Assembly (NCBI GenBank): GCA_003255065.1
Contig: QAOA01004647.1
Coordinates: 124,494 to 188,493 of the forward strand
Length of the DNA: 64,000 nucleotides
Direction of reading: 5' to 3'
Source of the DNA: Cercis canadensis
Taxonomy: Eukaryota > Streptophyta > Magnoliopsida > Fabales > Fabaceae
The notes beneath the pieces were generated by a model. It saw only the letters and a list, made by a program, of their open reading frames with translations, had not been told where the DNA came from and ran no database searches. Positions 32,791 to 44,478 of the stretch are shown here, piece by piece. The first letter of the stretch is position 1. Each line of letters starts with the position of its first letter. A program made the translations under genes and the position numbers.

Positions 32791-35166
32791 TTCTTTCAGC
32801 AACCTCAACTATTGATAATTTTTATTGCAGATGGTTGGTTGTGGAGGTTGTACAGAGCGTATGAGGTTAAGTGGTGCCTTGCTCTCTCACTATATATGAA
32901 GAACCAACGTAAGAATATACAACAAGGGAAGGGTTCAGAGAAGGAATTGTAGAAAAGGTAGGGCATTACTCCCCCATGGCAATAGTATATATTGAAAATC
33001 AATTACTATTATCAAACGGTCAAGTTTTCAAATTTAAATGTGACTGAAAATTATAAATTACTGATGTAGTCATTTAATACGGAGCAGGGACTATCATATT
33101 GAATAAAAATTCTTGCAATTGTTTTTTTTTTTTTTTTTAATTTTAATATGACTGTTCTCTTTATATGTGAAGGGATTGTCACATCCAAAATATTTTTTTT
33201 TAAATAAGAAAATAATAATTCATGATTTTAATTCTTTATTATCGTGTTTTAAGATAAAAATCTCATAAATTCCATTTACCAATCTTCACAAATAACTGAC
33301 AACAACAATTTAATTGTGTGAAACTTGTGTACAAATAATAACATTCCTATTGACTTAAATCATACTTAAAGGATTTTATCAGACATTAACATTTTCATAC
33401 TTGAAATTGTAATTACTTGCTTAATAAACATCTTAAGATAACAAATTTTAATTACTTGCTTAATAATCATCTTCATCTACATTAATCAAATTTAAAATGT
33501 AAGGCTTTTAAGTGTATTTTATAATCATTACTTGTAATAATCATCATATGATTTCTCATTTTATTAGTTTTACACAGTAAGTGAAGTATGATGCTTAAAT
33601 TGTGTATGAATAATTTATATTCAAATTAGACAATTTGATTTCAAATTGGTTGGTTTGTTCATATTGTGGTCAAATTTTAAGTAATGTAATTGGCTTGAAT
33701 TATTTGTCTTCAACTTCATACATTATATTTCTCACAAAATCTCTATGGTTACTACAATAACTTATCATCAGTGAGGATCCTAATGTGCATATAGCCTAGA
33801 CACTGGACATTCTCTATTTGGGGCCTTTTCCTTGCACTCATGGTCGCATAGGCCTTTTAGTTGGGTGCTTAGGTGCTCTGGTTGCTGTCCGGAGCTCAAT
33901 TTCTTCTTTTTTTCAGCACTTAGGCATCACCAAACCAAAGATATGTGCTATAATCACATTTCTTACAAAATAAACATAAAAACATAAACATAAGACAGAT
34001 AAAATTCTAACCAACTAAATTTCAAGTAAACAATTTCTAATTCGTGGATATAAAATTCACTCATCAACATCTTATCTAGGGCCTCACTCACAGACTTCTT
34101 TACCTAAACAAAATAGTGAGCTCACAAGGATATGACTTGCAATAATAACACTAAGACAAAGTTCAAGGTCTACACACAAATTGAAGAGACAGACATAATT
34201 TAAATACCCAATTCATTCTCAACTAAACAGAGTGATGAAATAACAGGGCAGTAGGAGCAAAAGTGCAAAATCAATCATGCAATTATTCATATCCAGCATT
34301 ATAATCTAGAATTTATCCAAAGGATAGAACAATAGATACATCGATTCCATAAAATCCTACATCCAAATTTTGAATCAAAGAAAAAAAGGGAAAGAAATAT
34401 CCTAGATGATGAAATCGCAAGCAGATGTTTAATTCAATGAAGTATCAATTGCAACATGTTCTAGAGCTTGCAATTGGCTCTAATGGATGCCGACGGTCAA
34501 GAATGGTGGTTAAGAGGGCATAACCATTGGTATGGCAGTAGAGAATCATTCCTTCAATGCCCTTTTCTTCACTCACACCCTCTCTATTTTGTTCTTCCCT
34601 CAGTCTCCTTTAATCTCTCAATCTTTCTCAGCACACTTGCTTCTTTCTCTCAAACCATCGATTTTCCCTTTTCTCTTATCCCTCAGTTTCTCCCTCTCAA
34701 GCCTCTCTCTCTTTCTTCTCTGCGCTCCTTTATCTGCATTGCACACCCTCCCTCCCTCTCTTTCTTTTGATGCAGCAAATAAATTATATATATATCACTA
34801 TTTCTTTACCCGATTTTGCTAATGTCACACCTCATTTAATGTCTAAATATAATATATACTAATTTACACTCATTTAATATAGAAAACTTTTAGTCAAAGT
34901 TAAAAAAAAAATCATATTAATTGAGGGTAATATAGTCTATATCATATTTAGACATTAAATAAAGTGTAGTATTAGCAAAATAAGGTATGAAAATAGCAAC
35001 TCCCTAAATAAATTATTATATTTGAAAGTAGGGCGAAGGTAAGTGAAAACCTATGTTGCATGGGTACTAGTATGAGTTTCGTACTTGGTATGGTACAAAA
35101 CGTAGGAACGGCAATTTTTCAAAAAAATGAGGTACGGGTACATCACCTCATATGTGTATGTGTGTG

Positions 35167-35205
<39 letters not shown>

Positions 35206-36164
35206 CGAGGAGTTCCTTTTTCAACAAGAATTGAAGTCATATAATTACCTCAAAGGTAATTGGAAAAACTAGCTTCAACCGACAAATTATGTCATATTCT
35301 TTCAATTCAATAAAGAATAAAATGGGAGCTGGGTTTGTGAAGGATCAAAGTTAATGGGGATAAGAAAATAAGTGTAAAACAAGGCCAAAATGGGTATTTT
35401 AGCCATTTCAAAATGTACTATTTTTTTAAAAAAAGAAAAAAAGAAGCCGAGATGAGTTTCCTCCTCTGGTACGAGTTTCAAGTTTTTGATACGTCTAGGA
35501 AACGGGCACGACACTGATTTTGAAGTACCAGTGCAACGTAGATGAAAACTAAGGTAACTATAGACATGGGTGCAATTTACTCAAACCTAGCATAAACTCT
35601 ACAAATCTCATCCAAACCTCACCTTCTCTTCCTTTTTCGTTCTTCTCCTTCACTCCCAACTGCCAGTAATCCACCACCACAACACTGCCACTGTCGTTGT
35701 TGGAAAGCAACAAACCACCAAGGACCCGTGGACCATCGGTCCCAGCCTCCACCGCAAGCTTTCACTAGCGGACCCAATCCATACTGCACTTAAGGTGTGT
35801 TTGGATTTCAGCTGAAGTTTCTGGCATAACAATAACTTACTTTGGGTTTAATTTCAACATGACCCATGTTTCGGATTAGCTTGCCAAAATAAGTTTGCTC
35901 TACTAAATCTTCATTTCTCTATAAATTGTTCTGCTTGACTGATATCTCTGACAGTTTGTCCTTATTAATGCTTGACAAGAGAGAGGGGAAATGCCTAATT
36001 TTGTTTTGCTTCAGTATTGTTAAAATGTTCTGCCTTTGCATAGTTTGTGACTAGATTTATGTCAAATCCTTCCTATGTGTATAATAAAATGCCTCTTAGT
36101 ATTGTTCCTTTGTGTTCTTAACCGACCTTTCCTATTTGCATTTAGGATTTCTTTTCATGTTCGA
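32791..36164. other. Gene-poor spacer with simple repeats
   Basis: No gene is supported. A T run lies at 33121-33140. A stretch near 33690-33775 resembles 5863-5966. A long CT-rich tract runs about 34550-34770, and a compound microsatellite lies near 35155-35206. Open frames in the CT-rich tract translate to Ser/Leu/Pro/Phe-rich low-complexity peptides. Confidence 0.5.
35155..35206. repeat. Compound (TG)(TA)(CA) microsatellite
   Basis: A TG run passes into a TA run and then a CA run, forming a near-perfect inverted repeat that could extrude as a cruciform. Probably highly length-variable. Confidence 0.9.
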
Positions 36165-36169
36165 GTGTT

Positions 36170-36593
36170 TAACGTGGATCGGGTCGCAAGAGATTTTATG
36201 GATTGGGCATAGCATAATAAGGCCCAGAAGAAAAGAGGCCCTAATTGACATGTTTCAGTAATAAGGGTGTAACTTTCAGCTCGGGTGGAGTTACGGGGCC
36301 CATGACCCGCTGTTTTGAAGCCCGTTTAGAGGTCCACGTCTTGGCAACCAGGGTTTGCCCAGTTGAGGCCGATTTTGGGCCCAAAATCCCTTAGAAACGT
36401 CAGTTTTGGGCTATTTTCTAGTTTGCTGATTTCTTTTTGTAATGTTTTAGGGTTTCCTTTTAGTACTTAAGCTTTATGTTTCATTGTAGCCGTATTCAGA
36501 ATATTATTCACTTTCTTTGAGAATTATACAGTTTGTGTTTGAGGTTCCTTTGACTGTGTTTGATGTTCCTTTCTTTGCTTTCTCGTTGCGTCA
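36170..36593 (+). repeat. 5' LTR of the chromovirus-like element
   Basis: 424 bp, from TAACGTGG to TTGCGTCA. It pairs with 41116-41538. Many differences between the two LTRs are C/T or G/A transitions. Confidence 0.9.
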
Positions 36594-36596
36594 GTT

Positions 36597-36608
36597 TGGT
36601 ATCAAAGC
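36597..36608 (+). other. Primer-binding site (initiator tRNA-Met type)
   Basis: TGGTATCAAAGC matches the usual TGGTATCAGAGC at 11 of 12 bases and lies three bases after the 5' LTR. It primes minus-strand DNA synthesis. Confidence 0.85.
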
Positions 36609-36739
36609 GGTTTGCTTGACAGCTTGATGTCAGGTGGTCCAGGCAGAGTTGGTGGTAGTGCTCTCGATGGCGTTCGAGGTGCTAAGACCCCAGACCATGG
36701 GTGGAGGTTGACATGCTAGCGCATTGAATTGATCAGATT

Positions 36740-39700
36740 GAAATTCGGCTTCAACGTCATGATGAACGTTTGATCGCCTGGATGAGGTGCTTGGTCGATT
36801 GGAAGCATGGCTTGATGACCCCAACAGGATTCAGAATGATGGCAAGAGAGTGCCTAGCGGCGGTGTTGGCCACAGGCATCCTGTTAATTTTCCTCGTCTT
36901 GGAGATCATAGAACAACGAGACAGGTTGATACGGAGGATGATGAAGCCGAATATTTCGAAGAACTACCCAAGAGGAATGCGAGTTTCAGGCATGGGGATA
37001 GAGAATCCGATTTCAGATTAAAGGTAGACATTCCTTACTTCCAAGGAAACCTAAACATTAAGGGTTTCCTGGATTGGATTGTAGATATTGACCACTTCTT
37101 TGAGTACATGGAGATACCTGAAGAGAAGAGAGTTCGACTGGTTGCATGTAGGTTGAAGGGTGGTGCGTCTGCTTAGTGGGAAAGGTTGCAGAGTAAGAGG
37201 ATTCGTGAGGGTAAGGCGTTTGTTCGAACATGGGGAAGAATGAGGTGACTGTTGCTGAGTGAATTCCTGCCCCTTGATTACGAGCAGTTCCTATTCTAGC
37301 AGTACTAGAGATGCCAACAGGGTCAGAGGTCTATCCATTATTATTATGCGGAATTCACAAGGTTAGCAAGTCGGAATGATTTAAGGAAGATCGAAGGGCA
37401 GAAGGTAAGCAGGTTCTTGGAGGGTCTGAAGCCATTCCTTAAAGATAGAATAAGGGTGCAGGTTGCAAGAACCTTATTTGAGACTCGTAATCTTGCCTTG
37501 AGGGCTGAGCAGTTGATGCAAGAAATGAGTAAAACAGAATATCCCCGCAGAAATTATAGTGGGGATACCTATAAGACTACTGCTAATGACCGAGGCAAGA
37601 TGATTCAAGAAAATAGAAATAAAGAGGACAGAGGTGCGGGAAAACAGAAGCAAGAGAAGCGCCAAAAATAGCCAACCCGTATACCAGACCCTACCCAGGG
37701 AACTGCTTTAAATGTAGCCAACCAGGCCACAAGTCTAGTGACTGCCCCCTCAGAAAAGCAGTCCATGTTGTGGAGCGAGAAGAAGATGAGGAGGAAAAGG
37801 TGTGTGGTACAGATGGCGAGGTAGAAGAATGTGATTCTGATGAAGACAATGGCAATGATGAGAGTCAAAATTATGTTATCAGGAGGATGATGTTCACACC
37901 AAAGTAAGAGGATGATACCCAACGACATCAATTGTTCAAGACTAGGTGTACTATTCACATCCGGGTTTTTGATGTTATTGTTGACAGTAGTAGCTGCGAA
38001 AATATAATTGGTAAAGACGCTGTAAAGAGTTTGGGGCTGAAGGTGGAGAAGCATCCTAATCCCTACTCAATCAGCTGGATTAAGGCTAGTGATAAAATCC
38101 AGGTAACTGAATGATGCAAGGTACCCTTCTCTATGGGTAAGTATAAGGATGAAATTTATTTTGATGTGGTAGATATAGATGCCTGTCACTTGTTGTTTGG
38201 TAGATCTTGGCAAGTTGACGTTGCAACTCAGCATGATGGAAGGGAGAATACCTATAAGTTGCAGAAAGATGGCAGAAAGTTTACCTTGTTGCCAATGAAG
38301 AGAAACTCCAAAACCAAAGTTTTTAAAATGGAGAGGAGGACTTTCCTTACATTGACACAATTTGTGGCTGAATTTGACAAGGAGGTGACGGAAACTAGGG
38401 AGGTACATGCTCTTATCATGAGGATGATGTTAGTGTTGGATGAAGGGCAGAAAAATGTTGAGTATCCAGAGGCTGTCAGGGCGTTGTTGGAAGAGTTCAG
38501 TGATGTGGTACCTGCAGAGTTGCCTCTAGGGCTGCCTCTTATGAGAGACATTCAACATTAGATTGACTTGGTTCTTGGAGCCAGTTTACCTAACTTACCA
38601 CATTACAGGATGAGCCTGAAGGAAGCTGAGATCCTCAAGGAGCAGGCAGAAGATCTGTTGAAGAGGGGATATATTCAGGACAATATGAGTCTATGTGCTG
38701 TCCCTGCATTACTAACCCCCAAGAAGGATGGTAGCTGGAGGATGTGTGTTGACAGCAGAGCCATCAATAAGATTACAGTGGGGTACAAATTTCCCATCCC
38801 TTGACTGGATGACATGCTGGATATGTTGCATGGTGCAAAGATCTTCTCCAAAATTGACCTTCGTAGTGGATACCACCAGCTTTGAATCAAACCTGGAGAT
38901 GAGTGAAAGACAGCTTTCAAGACATAAGAGGGGCTGTATGATTGGCTTGTGATGTCATTTGGACTGACAAACGCTCCCAGCACTTTCATGAGGGTTATGA
39001 ATCATGTATTGAAACCCTTTATTGGTAAATTCGTGGTTGTGTATTTCGACAATATTTTGATATACAGTCAGACAAAAGCAAACCACGTTTCAGACTTACG
39101 AGCTGTACTGGAGGTCCTGCAAAAAATAAGTTGTATGCTAACTTGAAGAAGTGTTGTTTCATGACAAACAACCTGTTATTTCTGGGTTATGTGTTTAGTG
39201 CAGATGGTATTCGAGTGGAAAAAGAGAATGTCCAAGCTATCAGGGAATGGCCAGCTCCTAAAACCATTTCTCAGGTTCGGAGTTTTCATGGGTTGGCTAC
39301 ATTTTATAGGCATTTTATCAGAAATTTCAGTAGCATTGCAGCATCAATTACTAAGTGTTTGAAGAAGGGGAAATTCCAGTGGGGTGAGGAAGCTGACACC
39401 AGTTTTGCAGTTCTAAAAGAAAAGTTGAGTACTGCTCTTGTATTGGTTTTGCCTGACTTTGAGGCCTTGTTTCAAGTCGAGTGTGATGCCAGTGGTGTGG
39501 GAATAGGTGTTGTGTTGTCTCAGAGAAAGAGGCTAGTGTGCTATTTCAGTGAGAAGCTCAGTGATGCCAGGTGAAAGTGGTCCACCTATGACAAGGAATT
39601 CTATGCAATTGTTCGTGCTTTGAAACATTGGGAGCATTATCTCATCAGTAAAGAATTCGTCCTTTACTCTGATCATGATGCTTTGAAGTATCTAAGAAGT

Positions 39701-41194
39701 CATAAGAGAATGGACAAGGGTATGCATGCTAGGTGGTCTCAATTCTTGGAGAAGTTCACTTTTAATTTGAGGCACAAAGCAGGTGTACAGAATAGGGTGG
39801 CTGATGCGTTGAGTAGGCGAGGTGAGCTGTTGGTTACCATGAGACAAGAGGTTGTAGGTTTTGAAATTGTGAAAGACCTGTATGTTGCTGATGAGGATTT
39901 TGGTGGAGTATGAAAAAATTGTATTAATCAGCATGTTGATGGAGAGTTCCATATCCATGAGGGTTATCTCATAAAGGGTAATCAACTTTACATCCCTAAA
40001 ACATCTCTAAGGGAGAAGTTGATTCGTGATTTACATGGAGGAGGTCTTGCTGAACACTTGGGGCGTGACAAGACATATGCTGGCATTCAAGAGCGTTATT
40101 ATTGGCCTCATATGTGAAGAGATGTGAAGCATCTAGTATAGAGGTGTTATGCGTGCCAAACAGGAAAGGGGCAGTCCCAGAATACATGTTTATACACATC
40201 ATTGCCAGTTCCAGATTTGGGAGGATTTGTTTATGGATTTCGTGCTTGGGTTGCCTCGGACTCAGAAGGGAGTGGATTTTGTCTTTGTTGTTGTTGACAG
40301 ATTTTCTAAAATGGCTTACTTCATTCCTTACAAGAAAACTGCAGATGCAATTAATGTGGCCAAGTTATTCTTCAAAGAGGTAGTCTGTCTACATGGTATT
40401 CCTAAATCCATTACATCTGATAGGGATAGCAAGTTCCTTAGCCATTTCTGGAGAACTTTGTGGAAGATGTTTGATTCTGCATTGAACTTCAGTAGCACAA
40501 CTCATCCCCAGACAGATAGACAAACAGAAGTAGTTAACCAGACATTGGGGAACTGATTAGGAGTATCTGTGGAGACAAGCCGAAACAATGGGATGATGCC
40601 TTACCTCAGGCTGAATTTGCTTACAACAATGTTGTCCATAGTGCTTTAGGTAGGACTCCATTTTCTGTGGTCTATACTAAGGCACCCCAACATGTTGTTG
40701 ATCTAGTTAAGCTACCTAAAGTCCATGCAGCTGCATCAAACTTAGCCAATCAGTGGCAGAATGTTCAGGAGGAGGTGAAATGTAAGCTAGAACAAGTAAA
40801 TGCTAGATATAAGAAGGCTGCAAATCAACACCGTAGACAACAAACCTTTAAGGTTGGTGATTAGGTAGTGGTGTTTCTGAGGAAGGAGAAATTTTCAGTG
40901 GACACGTATAGCAAGTTGCAGCCCAAGAAATATGGGCCATATCAAGTTTTGCAGAAGATTAATGATAATGCTTACATTGTGGGTTTACCGGATGCCTTAG
41001 GGATTTCCAAAACATTTAATGTGGCGGATTTTTACCCTTACTATTCTTCTGAAATTCCTTTGTATCCGGATGATATAGTGTACTTGAGGGTGATTTTTTC
41101 TCAAGTGGAGGGGACTGACGTGGATCGGGTCGTAGGAGATTTCATGGATCGAGCAGAGCATAATAAGGCCCAGAAGAAAAGAAGCCCTAATTGA
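36740..41194 (+). pseudogene. Chromovirus-like gag-pol, decayed
   Basis: Gag is recognisable from VDIPYFQGNLNIKGFLDWI to EYMEIPEEKRVRLVA (37027-37146), then GLKPFLKDRIRVQ, and a knuckle CFKCSQPGHKSSDC (about 37708-37749). The protease has VDSSSCENI near 37980, with Ser where the active-site Gly is expected. Reverse transcriptase runs from about 38570 ([19 protein letters not shown]) to the catalytic box YFDNILIYS (39042 on), where the second Asp of the usual pair is Asn. RNase H has [19 protein letters not shown] and [10 protein letters not shown]. Integrase has [20 protein letters not shown], then D 40236, D 40419 and E 40527, followed by the chromatin-type C-terminal segment with KKYGPYQVL. 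Stops occur throughout, for example near 37173, 37670, 38112, 38559, 38802, 39572 and 39911. It cannot replicate by itself. Confidence 0.88.
41102..41115 (+). other. Polypurine tract of the chromovirus-like element
   Basis: caagtggaggggac immediately precedes the 3' LTR start, as expected for the plus-strand primer. Confidence 0.75.
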
Positions 41195-41538
41195 CATGTT
41201 TCAGTAATAAGGGCGTAACTTTCAGCTCGGGTGGAGTTACGAGGCCCATGATCTGCTGTTTTGAAGCTCGTTTAGAGGTCCATGTCCTGGAAACCAGGGT
41301 TTACCTAATTAAGGCCGATTTCGGGGCCAAAATCCCTTAAAAACGTTGGTTTTGGGCTATTTTCTAGTTTGCTGATTTCTTTTGTAACGTTTTAGGGTTT
41401 TCTTTTAGTACTTAAGCTTTATGTTTCATTGTAGCTGTATTCAAAATATTATTCACTTTCTTTGAGAATTATACAGTTTGTGTTTGAGGTTCCTTTGAAT
41501 GTGTGTAAGGTTCCTTTCTTTGCTTTCTCGTTGCGTTA
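41116..41538 (+). repeat. 3' LTR of the chromovirus-like element
   Basis: 423 bp, from TGACGTGG to TTGCGTTA, followed by the gtgtt target duplication. The integrase frame extends 79 bp into it, ending at 41194. Confidence 0.9.
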
Positions 41539-41543
41539 GTGTT

Positions 41544-42233
41544 TCAAAGCATGTTCGGAGCTTGTGTTTAATTCATGTTTCTATATCTGTGTGTTAAGAT
41601 TTCCTTGTTTGATTTATCTATATATGAAATTATCTTAAAGCAGAAGCATGCCCATATATATTAATCAGCTAAACTTCTAACAGGACAGAGAGTAAACTAT
41701 AGATATACTACGTTTAGGTTTATATGTATTATCTAAGATACAACAAAATTTTCAGCTAATTTTATACTGGTGTCAATGAATCATTTAAAATCATTTGTTT
41801 ATGGGTAAACTTGGCTTGATCCATCTTATTATCCTATATATTTGTATGTAAACTATTCTATATGTTTGCGTTCAAGGTGAATCTCTACCTGTGTCCATAA
41901 GCATTTGCATTTGAGTGTTTTGTTTAAGGGCAAAAGAAGAATAAGCTCATCCTCCATCGTTTTCTTCATTGTTACCTAACCTTGTCTAGGGACTGCTTAT
42001 CTAATTAACTGAAGTATTTTAAGAAGTTTGATCTGTCATTTGGAATTAGTAGTCTTATTTGCCCAAATTCTTTTGCCTTACTAATCCAAGAAAAGGGTTC
42101 ATGGTAAGCCATGGTGAAATATTCCAATGCTTAAATTTTTCCTTACTTCCAATTTCAAAAGTCAGAATAGCTATTAATATTAAATATTTCACATCACTTG
42201 TGCTTTATTATTCTGAAGCCTCGCTAGTGAAAG
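41544..42233. other. Sequence upstream of the UTP18 pseudogene
   Basis: No separate gene is seen. The stretch and the DNA left of the gypsy insertion (about 35.8-36.16 kb) join when the element is removed, and may be the former 5' region or leader intron of the UTP18-like copy. Confidence 0.35.
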
Positions 42234-43870
42234 ATGAGTTTAATATCTCAAAATATTCTTCCTCAAAATGAGGTCAAGATGACCAAAAGGAAGGAGAACA
42301 TGGAACCTTCATATCCAGATAGCGTTGAAGATGGAAGTGAAGATGATGTTGATACATTAAAAAGGAAGAGGAGAATGAAAGAAGGCGAGGAAGAACGGTT
42401 GCTAATGGAGCAAGTGAAAAAAAATGAAGAAGCTGGAAAGTTTCTTGTTTGGGTCTCTCTATTCCCCTATTGAATTAGGGAAAGGAAATGAAGTGCAAGC
42501 TGAGATTACTAAGGGTTCTTTGTTCTTCACTGACCGATCTGCAAATAGTGTGCTGTCTGTTTATCTGGGAGATGTTGACTTTTCAGAGGAAAGTCACGAT
42601 GACGAAGATGCTTCAGAAAGAAAACCCGTATGGGTGGATGGTGAAGAAGAAAAAACCGCTGTAAACATAGCCAAAGTCAACAGATTAAGGAAGTTGAGGA
42701 AGGAAGAGAATGAGAGTTTGATCTTTGGTTCAGAGTATGTGTCAAGAATGAGGGCTCAGCATGTAAAGCTCAACCCAGGAACTGACTGGGCGCAACTTGA
42801 TTCAAGGTCAAAACTAGATCGATCTTCTGATGATGAGTCAGCAGATGAAGAAAATGAGGTTCAAGTGAGCCACAGTTACAAGGATGTTGATAGAACTAAG
42901 GAAGACCTGGTCGTGAAGAGCAGCTCAAAACTTTTGCCAGGACTCCTTGAATACTCAAGACTTCTAGATGCAAATATACAGGATCCTTCTAATGGTCCTA
43001 TAAATTCAGTTCAGTTCCATAGAAATGCTCAGCTGCTACTTGCTGCAGGATTGGATCGGAGGCTTATATTTTTTCAAGTCAATGGCAAGCGGAACACTAA
43101 AATTCAAAGCATCTTTCTTGCCTGATGGCTCTCAGGTTATATCATCAGGAAGGAGAAAGTTCTTTTATAGTGTTGATTTAGTTAAGGCTAAAGTTCATAA
43201 AACAGGCCCTCTCGTTGGTAGGGAGGAGAAGAGCTTGGAAATTTTTGAAGTCTCCCCTTATTCCCATACAATAGCTTTTGTGGGTAATGATGGTTATATT
43301 TTATTGGTTTCCACGAGAACAAAGGAACTAGTTGGTACTCTGAAGATGAATGGAACAGCCCGTTCCTTAGATTTTGCGGAAGATGGACAGCAGTTGTTGA
43401 GCTCTGGTGGCGATGACCAGGTTTACCACTGGGATCTTAGAACAAGGGCTTGAATACATAAGGGTGTTGATGAAGGTTGCATAAATGGTACAGCTCTTTG
43501 TACATGAACAAATGGGGCACTTTTCGCAGCTGGTTCAGACAGTGGGATTGTGAACGTTTACGACAGAAACGAATTTCATGGCGGCAAGAGGAAACCTATC
43601 AAGACCATTGAGAACTTGACTACCAAAGTGGATTTTATGAAATTTAATAATGATTCTCAAATATTGGCCATTTGTTCAAGCATGAAGAAGGGCAGTCTAA
43701 AGTTGATACATATCCCATCATATACTGTATTCTCTAATTGACCACCTCCAAATAAGACCCTGCAGCATCCTCGCTGCACTGACTTTAGTCCTGGTGGTGA
43801 TTTCATGGCTGTGGGAAATGCTGCAGGCAAAGTGTTACTATACAAGTTGCATCATTACCAGCATGCATAG
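42234..43870 (+). pseudogene. UTP18: UTP18 homologue (U3 snoRNA-associated WD40 protein), pseudogene
   Basis: From the ATG at 42234 (MSLISQNILPQNEVKMTKRK) the copy follows the plant UTP18 pattern: a charged N-terminus, KKNEEAGKFL, PVWVDGEEE, KLRKEENESLIFG, RMRAQHVKLNPGTDWA, an acidic spacer, LLPGLLEYSRLLDAN, then WD40 blades with NSVQFHRNAQLLLAAGLDRR, SFLPDGSQVISSGRRKFFY, QQLLSSGGDDQVYHWDLRTR, ALFAAGSDSGIVNVYDR and FSPGGDFMAVGNAAGKVLL, ending LYKLHHYQHA. UTP18 belongs to the nucleolar UtpB complex that processes 18S pre-rRNA. The copy is broken: an extra base near 42447; a frame change near 43100 with about ten residues missing; and TGA stops at 43451, 43505 and 43739. There are no introns, but also no poly-A tail or target duplication, so a retrocopy is not proven. 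Damage of this extent makes function unlikely. Confidence 0.88.
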
Positions 43871-44470
43871 AGCAAATTTGAAATTGCGGTGATGTTTAAT
43901 CACCCTGTCCTTGCGCATGTGTGATCAATGAAGATTCATTTTGCAGTGGTTCTGGCATGATTGAGCTTGTGTTATTTTTGTCTTGGGGGGAATGCTTCAT
44001 CATCAAGACAATTCAATTCATCAAAAGGTGCATTGTTTTTTTCTAGATTGGAAATGACCTAACACAATACCTTTGTATTGCTGTAAAGGTCGCAGTTTTG
44101 CTGATCATGATGTGAATGTTTTGATATTACTTGTTAAAGGAAAATTTTGATAGTACTCGCTCACCTCTAACAGATAAGGGGGCTGGGGAACTTATTGATA
44201 TTACTTTTTGTTAAAGGAAAATTTTGATGTTACTCACACACCTCTAACAAGTAAATTCTTTCTCGAGATGTTTCGATAATTTTGTTTCAAACATTATGGT
44301 AAGTCGATGCTGTTATGTCATCAAGCAATTTCTCAAAAAATTACAAGGAAAAAATCTATGATAATTCAAGTTATAATTTTTTTATTTTGTCAATGAAGTG
44401 ATACCTTTTATATGAACACTCACATCATTTGGACATAATTTTTATAATCTTTTGTGTGAAAATTTTTATG
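43871..44470. other. Downstream flank of the UTP18 pseudogene
   Basis: About 600 bp of AT-rich DNA. A short imperfect tandem repeat, 'attactt.ttgttaaaggaaaattttgat.ttactc.c.cacctctaaca', occurs near 44126-44173 and 44200-44250. No gene is seen. Confidence 0.4.
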
Positions 44471-44478
44471 ATATTTAT

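Larger units (their letters stand above)
36170..41538 (+). mobile_element. Ty3/gypsy retrotransposon, chromovirus-like, complete but inactive
   Basis: The LTRs are 36170-36593 and 41116-41538. Their ends are TGACG..CGTCA, with one terminal base mutated in each copy (TAACG at the left, CGTTA at the right). The target duplication gtgtt is perfect at 36165-36169 and 41539-41543. A primer site TGGTATCAAAGC follows the 5' LTR by three bases. The order gag, protease, reverse transcriptase, RNase H, integrase and a GPY/F-type C-terminus (KKYGPYQVL) is Ty3/gypsy. The integrase frame runs past 41116 into the 3' LTR, as described for CRM chromoviruses. By eye the LTRs differ at about 35 of 424 positions (about 8%), so the insertion is old. 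Confidence 0.92.

Noticed and set aside
34468..34822. Two overlapping Ser/Leu/Phe-rich plus-strand frames
   Set aside because: They arise from a CT-rich low-complexity tract that is open in several frames; there is no domain or homologue I recognise.
35558..35832. Minus-strand frames of 60-64 codons near 35.6-35.8 kb
   Set aside because: There is no recognisable domain, overlapping frames are equally open, and no splice or homology support is visible.
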